The notes under the pieces were generated by a model. The model did no database searches and was not told the origin of the DNA. It was given only the letters and a program-made list of their open reading frames with translations. From a virus: DNA of 35,751 nucleotides. Every line of letters starts with the position of its first letter. The first letter of the stretch is position 1. This document shows positions 31,815 to 35,751 of this stretch, piece by piece. Where the stretch lies: IMG/VR virus record IMGVR_UViG_3300027749_000021, positions 1 to 35,751 of that record. One strand, given 5' to 3'. Made by a program: the position numbers and the translations under genes.

Positions 31815-31952
31815 GCCCAACGATAGGGCTTGCTGCTGTTGGGGAAATCAAGGCTCGTCCGCCCAATAGCTTATTAACTAAAAGTACAATAATGAACAAA
31901 AAGATGATAGCGGTTCCGTCCTGCCCCAATAGCAGTAAACCCAATGTTAACC
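31815..31952 (+). repeat. attC-like site C
   Basis: Left core GCCCAAC (31815-31821), gap GATA, arm GGGCTTGCTGCTGTTGGGG (31826-31844), partner CCCCAATAGCAGTAAACCC (31924-31942), gap AAT, right core GTTAACC (31946-31952). Arms match at 16 of 19. A second partial partner, GCCCAATAGC, lies at 31861-31870. The middle carries two in-frame ATG codons (31892 and 31904) of the HNH gene. Confidence 0.85.
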
Positions 31953-32572
31953 GCCGTTTATGGTCGGAGCAGGAACGTCAAATTATGATTAGTATGTTTT
32001 CAAATAATTATACTGATGATGTTTGTAAAATACTCAACCGTAGTTATCATTCTGTTTGCTCACAGTCTAATTTGATGGGTTTAAAAAAGTCGGATAGTTT
32101 CAGAAAAATGGAACTTCAAAGACAGGCTGATAGGCTGAAAGTTGCAGGGGAAAAATTCAGATACAAAAAAGGTAGAGAGCCTGAAAATAAAGGTAAGCCA
32201 ATGAGCAATCAATTATACAATAAGTGCAAAGGCACAATGTTTAAAAAAGGAAATGAGCCACACAATACTAATTACGATGGTCACGAAAGAATAAGCAAAG
32301 ATGGCTACACCAAAATAAGAATAAGCAAAGGGAAATATGTTTTAAAACATAGGCTTATTTGGGAGCAAACAAACGGCAAAATTCCAAAAGGTTTTATTGT
32401 TGTTTTTAAAGACCGAAATCAACAAAATATAACTATTGAAAATTTAGAGTTGATAAGTAGAGAGGAAAATATGCAACGCAATACAATACATCGTTTTCCT
32501 GCTGAATTAAAAAGTACAATAAGATTAGTTAATAAATTAAAACGAAATATAAATGCCAAAGAACAAAATTGA
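31892..32572 (+). CDS. Module 3 HNH endonuclease, starts inside site C
   Basis: The product is 226 residues from 31892. After 20 residues coded by the hairpin (ending SSKPNVN), a Myb-like or HTH part begins at once (RRLWSEQERQIMISMF, DVCKILNRSYHSVCSQSNLM). The HNH part follows: YDGHERISKDGYTKIRISKG, KYVLKHRLIWEQTNG, KGFIVVFKDRNQQNITIENL. The conserved opening Trp sits just after the right core, so translation must start in or before the hairpin. It resembles free-standing phage HNH nucleases. It overlaps the next gene by 20 bases. Confidence 0.75.
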   Translation: MNKKMIAVPSCPNSSKPNVNRRLWSEQERQIMISMFSNNYTDDVCKILNRSYHSVCSQSNLMGLKKSDSFRKMELQRQADRLKVAGEKFRYKKGREPENKGKPMSNQLYNKCKGTMFKKGNEPHNTNYDGHERISKDGYTKIRISKGKYVLKHRLIWEQTNGKIPKGFIVVFKDRNQQNITIENLELISREENMQRNTIHRFPAELKSTIRLVNKLKRNINAKEQN

Positions 32573-32777
32573 AGATTTAAGAAATCACTTGTTTGCAACC
32601 TTAGAAGCCTTACAAGATGAAGACAAGCCTATGGAAGTTGACAGGGCTAAAACTATTGCAGATGTTGCACAGGTAATTGTTAATAGTGCAAAAATTGAGG
32701 TTGATTTTATCCGTGCTACTGGTAGAAGTCAAGGCACAGGGTTTATACCTGAGGAACGTCTGTTAAATGGCGGTTAA
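32553..32777 (+). CDS. Module 3 second gene, DLRNHLF phage protein
   Basis: The product is 74 residues: EDLRNHLFATLEALQDED, then RAKTIADVAQVIVNSAKIEV and a short end. This pattern is common in small phage and prophage early proteins, often beside an HNH gene as here. The function is unknown to me. Its stop codon TAA lies inside the left core of site D (GGTTAAC), as is frequent for integron cassette genes. Confidence 0.75.
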   Translation: MPKNKIEDLRNHLFATLEALQDEDKPMEVDRAKTIADVAQVIVNSAKIEVDFIRATGRSQGTGFIPEERLLNGG

Positions 32778-32874
32778 CGAAAAAGGCTTGGCGAAGAAAT
32801 GGAATTTGGAAAACAAAAGCTGAATAGCGATAGCGGAACGTCAAGCCATTTTTTTGCCAAACCATATGTTAGCT
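32772..32874 (+). repeat. attC-like site D
   Basis: Left core GGTTAAC (32772-32778), gap GAAAAA, arm GGCTTGGCGAAGAAATGG (32785-32802), partner CCATTTTTTTGCCAAACC (32846-32863), gap ATAT, right core GTTAGCT (32868-32874). Arms match at 15 of 18. CAAGCC at 32842-32847 gives a second partner for the start of the left arm. No useful start codon lies in the middle. Confidence 0.8.
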
Positions 32875-32930
32875 GTTGCTTTTTGTCTGCAAGACAATGG
32901 ACACAATTATTAAAAATTAAATTATAAATA

Positions 32931-33347
32931 ATGAATCAGTTTTTACAAATTAAACATTTAGCTGCATACTTACCTTATGGGCTACCAATTACAAATGGTT
33001 ATAGAGATGACTTAATAATGTTTGGCATAAAAAGCCATTATATTTGTTCATATTGGTTTGTCAATGGTGCAGAAAAAAATACAGTAAGTAATTTTTTAGA
33101 AAGTTACCCATTTTTAAAGCCGTTGTCTGATTTAAAAGATGTTGTAAGTACATCAATGAGTGAAATAAACACAGACACTTTAATAGCTATTGAGATAAGC
33201 GAGTTTGCGAATAAAAAAATATCATTACATAATTTGTCTTATGCAGCTTATGAAGAACTTTTAAGAAACCATTATGATGTATTTGGTTTGTTAGAAAAAA
33301 ACATTGCTATTGATTACAGTAAGCGTTGTGTCCAAAGTAACAGCTAA
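32931..33347 (+). CDS. Module 4 gene, phage early protein, function unknown
   Basis: The product is 138 residues: KHLAAYLPYGLPITNGYRDD, then SYPFLKPLSDLKDVVST and LRNHYDVFGLLEKNIAID. The pattern 'LAAYLPYGL...PLSDL...DVFGLL...AID' is known to me from short phage proteins of Bacteroidota, without a function. It starts 56 bases after site D. The stop TAA is inside the left core of site E (AGCTAAC), and the last residues may therefore be specific to this junction. Confidence 0.65.
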   Translation: MNQFLQIKHLAAYLPYGLPITNGYRDDLIMFGIKSHYICSYWFVNGAEKNTVSNFLESYPFLKPLSDLKDVVSTSMSEINTDTLIAIEISEFANKKISLHNLSYAAYEELLRNHYDVFGLLEKNIAIDYSKRCVQSNS

Positions 33348-33471
33348 CGAAAAAGGCTTGAAGCAGGTGGGGAATTTATAGATGAAGACGAGCCTTTGCA
33401 GTTGGTTGAATAGAGAACTAATGATGAGCCGAGTTTCGTCTGCCCCACTTGCTGCAAACCTAATGTTAAAT
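33342..33471 (+). repeat. attC-like site E
   Basis: Left core AGCTAAC (33342-33348), gap GAAAAA, arm GGCTTGAAGCAGGTGGGG (33355-33372), partner CCCCACTTGCTGCAAACC (33443-33460), gap TAAT, right core GTTAAAT (33465-33471). Arms match at 15 of 18. ATG codons in the middle and at the right core are in frame with the module 5 gene. Confidence 0.85.
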
Positions 33472-33516
33472 GCCGTTTTTGTCGAGCCGACAAGACACAA
33501 AATAAAATTTAAAACA

Positions 33517-33852
33517 ATGATAAAGTCAGCAAAAGAAATTTTAGAAAACTATTTTCCAAACCCTGATGATTTGGTTGATGGTAAAGTAAAAAATGTTATT
33601 ATTTCTGCTATGCAGAAGTATGGGCAACAATTTAAAAAATGGGTAAAAGTTACAGATGATATGCCTAAGATTGGCGTTGATAAAAACTTCCCCAATTGTA
33701 GCGAATTTGTTTTAACAACAGATTGCAATACTGTTAATTACTCATATTTTGAAGAAGGCGAATGGTGTTGTGCAAAAACAGATGAACCTTATAGAAACTC
33801 GTTCAAACCTAAATATTGGATGTCAATTTCTGATACGCTGCCTGTGTCGTAA
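33517..33852 (+). CDS. Module 5 gene, DUF551-like protein
   Basis: The product is 111 residues from 33517 (MIKSAKEILENYFPNPDDLV), chosen as the first start clear of the hairpin. The frame is open back through site E, so longer forms starting at 33382 or 33463 are possible. The C-terminal half fits the DUF551 pattern of phage early proteins: KKWVKVTDDMPK, a strand with EFVLTTDCNTVNYSYFEEGE, and KPKYWMSISDTLP at the end. The function is unknown. The stop is 3 bases before the truncated core F. Confidence 0.75.
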   Translation: MIKSAKEILENYFPNPDDLVDGKVKNVIISAMQKYGQQFKKWVKVTDDMPKIGVDKNFPNCSEFVLTTDCNTVNYSYFEEGEWCCAKTDEPYRNSFKPKYWMSISDTLPVS

Positions 33853-33855
33853 AAT

Positions 33856-33865
33856 GGCATTTAAC
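33856..33865 (+). repeat. Truncated core F (right end of the array)
   Basis: GGCATTTAAC is the exact complement of the module 5 start (GTTAAATGCC at 33465-33474). In sites A-E the AAC is followed by GA and a hairpin. Here it is followed by TCTCTGC with no hairpin, so the array ends exactly after AAC. Confidence 0.75.
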
Positions 33866-33910
33866 TCTCTGCTTTACGAAAGTTTATCATACAAAGTATA
33901 TTACTAATCA

Positions 33911-34141
33911 ATGCAAATAAGTATTAACTATATAGCCAAGTGGCAAGTAAAAAACAATCCAAAATATAAATGGACTACTTGCAAAAAATTAGTTAATACT
34001 AATACAGGGAAAGAGATTATTAAAACAACGTTTGGCAATGGAAAAGAACCTGGTTATTACATTGATGGAACATTTATTAAATGCAAAGATTTGAAAGACT
34101 TTATTGAGTTGATTCCTAAAAAAGAATACTGCCCATTTTGA
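33911..34141 (+). CDS. Small protein after the array, function unknown
   Basis: The product is 76 residues: ISINYIAKWQVKNNPKYKWT, then TGKEIIKTTFGNGKEPGYYI and FIELIPKKEYCPF. It is beta-rich and basic. It is the last plus-strand gene before the convergent endolysin and appears to be backbone sequence. I do not recognise it. Confidence 0.6.
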   Translation: MQISINYIAKWQVKNNPKYKWTTCKKLVNTNTGKEIIKTTFGNGKEPGYYIDGTFIKCKDLKDFIELIPKKEYCPF

Positions 34142-34157
34142 ATTGTACTTTATAAAA

Positions 34158-34188
34158 TAAGCCCTCATAGTAGAAACTAAAGGGCTTA
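34158..34188. terminator. Hairpin between convergent gene blocks
   Basis: TAAGCCCT (34158-34165) pairs with AGGGCTTA (34181-34188). An inner stem TAGT with ACTA closes loop AGAA. It lies between the end of the early block and the end of the endolysin gene. T runs are weak on both sides, so termination may be partial or depend on Rho. Confidence 0.6.
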
Positions 34189-34215
34189 CTAAAACTAACC
34201 ATTATGAGAGAAATT

Positions 34216-34725
34216 TTATGCTATATTTTTTATACTTGAATTGTATAGACTTTTAAAATCAGCTTTTGCTGATAAAGTATCTTCTTTTGGATTTGCTACC
34301 CATTTCTTTTGATAGATATTATAAAGATCGTTTGAATCAACAACTCCTGCAGAACCTATAAACATCCCACGTTGCTGCACTTTATAACATAAAAACTCAA
34401 AACAAGTTTGATAGCCATTTTCATTGAAGCAAATAAATCTGCGAACATCACCAGCTCCGTCTTTCAATATTGATGTGCCAATAACATTACTCAAATCTAA
34501 ACCCTCCCATTTAGCGTTATCCGCTTGAATACCTCCATAGTTGTTATTTACTCCGCTGTTCCCATTAGCACTTTCATTTCGGAATATACAATAAGCCATA
34601 CGCACAACCTCTTTAGAATATTTGCCTATTAAAGTTTTTGCAAATGCAACAACAGTAGGCATATCAATAGAAGTTTTGCGATATGGGATTTCGTTAAATT
34701 GTGGATAGAAATTTTTTACACTCAT
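34216..34725 (-). CDS. Endolysin, lysozyme-like
   Basis: The product is 169 residues with no signal peptide, so it would cross the membrane by the holin hole. The pattern MAYCIFRNESANGNSGVNNN, YGGIQADNAKWEG, RRFICFNENGYQTCFEFLCY and VQQRGMFIG fits peptidoglycan hydrolases of Bacteroidota phages. Glu51 (RNESANG) is the likely acid. It follows the metallophosphoesterase on the same strand and belongs to the late block across the circle join, close in position to the holin-like genes. Confidence 0.65.
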   Translation of the reverse strand: MSVKNFYPQFNEIPYRKTSIDMPTVVAFAKTLIGKYSKEVVRMAYCIFRNESANGNSGVNNNYGGIQADNAKWEGLDLSNVIGTSILKDGAGDVRRFICFNENGYQTCFEFLCYKVQQRGMFIGSAGVVDSNDLYNIYQKKWVANPKEDTLSAKADFKSLYNSSIKNIA

Positions 34726-34744
34726 TTTATTTTGAATTTAAAGT

Positions 34745-35749
34745 TTACATTACTTCGCCATTATATATGCGATAATTTCTTAATTTATATTTATTTCGCT
34801 CAGATACATCAATCATTCCAAATCCGTGATTCCACTTGTTAATAGGCAACCATTTCGGAGTTAAACCACATAGACAACCAATTGAGTAAGTTGTCATAAT
34901 TTTACCAAAAATATTTGGCTCTGTATGTTCACTTGTTGTATGGCAATCTCCTTTTACTGCAGAATGTTTTGTTTGTAAAAACAACCCTCTGGCAGCATTT
35001 ACAGGATTGAATACACCTCTCCCCATTTCGTGTCCGTGAACAAATGGCAAACCATTCATAACCACAATTCTCTTATCTCTAATTATTGTAACATTTGGGC
35101 ATCTTTTTTGAATTATTGCCTCAAGTTCAAACTCCTCAACTCCTTTTAATTCGTGGGCTTTTTTATATAAAAAACTATCGTATCTTTCTTCGTGATTGCC
35201 AAACTTGTAATAAATTTTAGAACCTTTAAAAATTTTGTGCAACTCTGCAATAAAATCTTGCAATACTTTTAATTCTTCGCTTATCCTTGCTTTTCGTGGG
35301 TCTTTTTGAAAAAACGATACAGCGTGAAAGTCCACTATATCACCATTTAAAAATATAAAATCAGGTTTTTCTTTTCTTGCAAAATCAATAGCAGCAGTTA
35401 GTGCAGGTATAGAATGATAAGGCAAGTGAACATCATTAATTATAAATCCTTTTTTATGTCCTTTAATGTGGAATAATTCAAAACTTTCCTCATCCGATTT
35501 AGGTAAACTGTAAGGTTGAGTAGGTCTATTTTTATTTGTAAAAAAAGATTTATCTTTTACGCTTTTTGCTGCCCTTTCTCCGCTTTTCCCCTCAATTTTC
35601 CTTAATGTAGTTCTTGCGTGTTCGATATTAGTAAATGCAGCAGGACACTCCTCATACATTATTCTTGCAAGTTTAGCAGTTGGCATTTCCATTCCATACT
35701 TCAATCTAAATTCTTTTGCAATACTTAATTTTGTTGGACGTGGAGTCAT
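34745..35749 (-). CDS. Calcineurin-like metallophosphoesterase
   Basis: The protein has 334 residues. A helical N-terminal part (about 1-60) may bind DNA or a partner. The catalytic part has the metal motifs Asp106-x-His108 (NDVHLPYHS), Gly136-Asp137 (LNGDIVDFH), Gly184-Asn185-His186-Glu187, His238-Gly-His240 (VHGHEMG) and Gly267-Asp-Cys-His270. It cuts phosphate esters; the substrate could be nucleic acid or a small nucleotide. Phage enzymes of this kind have been proposed in DNA processing and in removing defence signals, but neither is shown here. The start lies in the end repeat. Confidence 0.85.
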   Translation of the reverse strand: MTPRPTKLSIAKEFRLKYGMEMPTAKLARIMYEECPAAFTNIEHARTTLRKIEGKSGERAAKSVKDKSFFTNKNRPTQPYSLPKSDEESFELFHIKGHKKGFIINDVHLPYHSIPALTAAIDFARKEKPDFIFLNGDIVDFHAVSFFQKDPRKARISEELKVLQDFIAELHKIFKGSKIYYKFGNHEERYDSFLYKKAHELKGVEEFELEAIIQKRCPNVTIIRDKRIVVMNGLPFVHGHEMGRGVFNPVNAARGLFLQTKHSAVKGDCHTTSEHTEPNIFGKIMTTYSIGCLCGLTPKWLPINKWNHGFGMIDVSERNKYKLRNYRIYNGEVM

Positions 35750-35751
35750 TA
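35625..35751. repeat. Terminal direct repeat, right copy (circle join)
   Basis: These bases are identical to 1-127 and mark the overlap of a circular genome. They cover the start of the metallophosphoesterase gene. Confidence 0.95.

Larger units (their letters stand above)
30834..33865 (+). mobile_element. Integron-like cassette array without integrase
   Basis: Five complete attC-like hairpin sites (A-E) and a sixth truncated core (F) separate five gene modules, all with genes on the plus strand. Each site has an AAC left core, an unpaired gap (GAAAAA, GAACAG or GATAG), an arm mostly starting GGCTTG, a variable middle, a partner arm ending AAGCC, AAACC or similar, and a right core GTTnnnn. 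Arms pair at 15-16 of 18 or so positions. No tyrosine-type integron integrase is present in this genome, so the array would need one from the host, or has another mechanism. The modules carry phage-type genes. Confidence 0.8.

Noticed and set aside
31802-31891. Longer HNH product starting at a TTG codon before site C
   Set aside because: It would read all of the hairpin as protein, including the left core. The ATG codons at 31892 and 31904 are simpler.
30834-33865. The hairpins as plain transcription terminators
   Set aside because: They have no T runs, share core sequences unrelated to termination, and module ends pair with module starts, which terminators do not explain.
1-35751. CRISPR array, tRNA genes, diversity-generating retroelement, restriction-modification genes
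   Set aside because: No regular short repeats, clover-leaf sequences, reverse transcriptase or methylase motifs were seen on either strand.

Overview
The window is a complete or nearly complete genome of a temperate, long-tailed (siphovirus-like) phage of a Bacteroidota host. The first 127 bases recur exactly at the end (35625-35751), so the sequence is a closed circle of about 35,624 bp written with an overlap. The host call rests on low GC, Bacteroidota-type signal peptides (for example one ending SFAQ), promoter boxes like TAnnTTTG, and structural protein families typical of Bacteroidota phages. No tRNA, rRNA or CRISPR array was seen, and no gene-free stretch exceeds 300 bases.

Layout. 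(1) Late genes are all on the minus strand from 21599 down to 1 and on through the circle join to 34216: VRR-NUC nuclease, small terminase, sigma-like protein, two small conserved proteins, a lipoprotein, large terminase, tail genes, tape measure, head protease, scaffold, major capsid, tail tube, portal, neck, fibre, two holin-like proteins, a candidate unimolecular spanin, a metallophosphoesterase and an endolysin. The order is unusual: the tail block precedes the head block, and the portal lies far from the terminase. (2) The lysogeny block (21709-24483, minus) holds a large serine integrase, an XRE regulator, a 32-residue membrane peptide and a LexA/CI-like repressor. (3) A divergent operator/promoter region lies at 24484-24591. 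(4) Early genes on the plus strand (24592-30826) comprise a Cro-like regulator, many small proteins, an ERF annealing protein, HTH and HNH proteins, a replication-initiator-like protein and a DnaC-like loader.

The most remarkable region is 30834-33865. Five hairpin elements closely resembling integron attC sites separate five small gene modules, with no integron integrase in the genome. In each module the two ends of the gene segment are complementary over about 15 bp. The core sequence differs between most modules, but a G opposite T recurs at position 11 in all five. The last module stops exactly after the AAC of its right core, which suggests the inserted unit is hairpin followed by gene, not gene followed by hairpin. 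Several module genes start translation inside the upstream hairpin. Their contents are phage-type genes: HNH nuclease, a DLRNHLF protein and a DUF551-like protein.

A second notable signal is a two-part motif, TGGCAAA-N13-nnACAT, found 26-27 bases before the start codon of three late genes. Each of these genes begins a transcription-unit-like block. The motif is a candidate phage-specific late promoter, possibly read with the sigma-like protein at 20252-20746. How the parts fit together: the repressor controls early transcription; early proteins drive recombination and replication; late genes build the particle; and the lysis genes release it.
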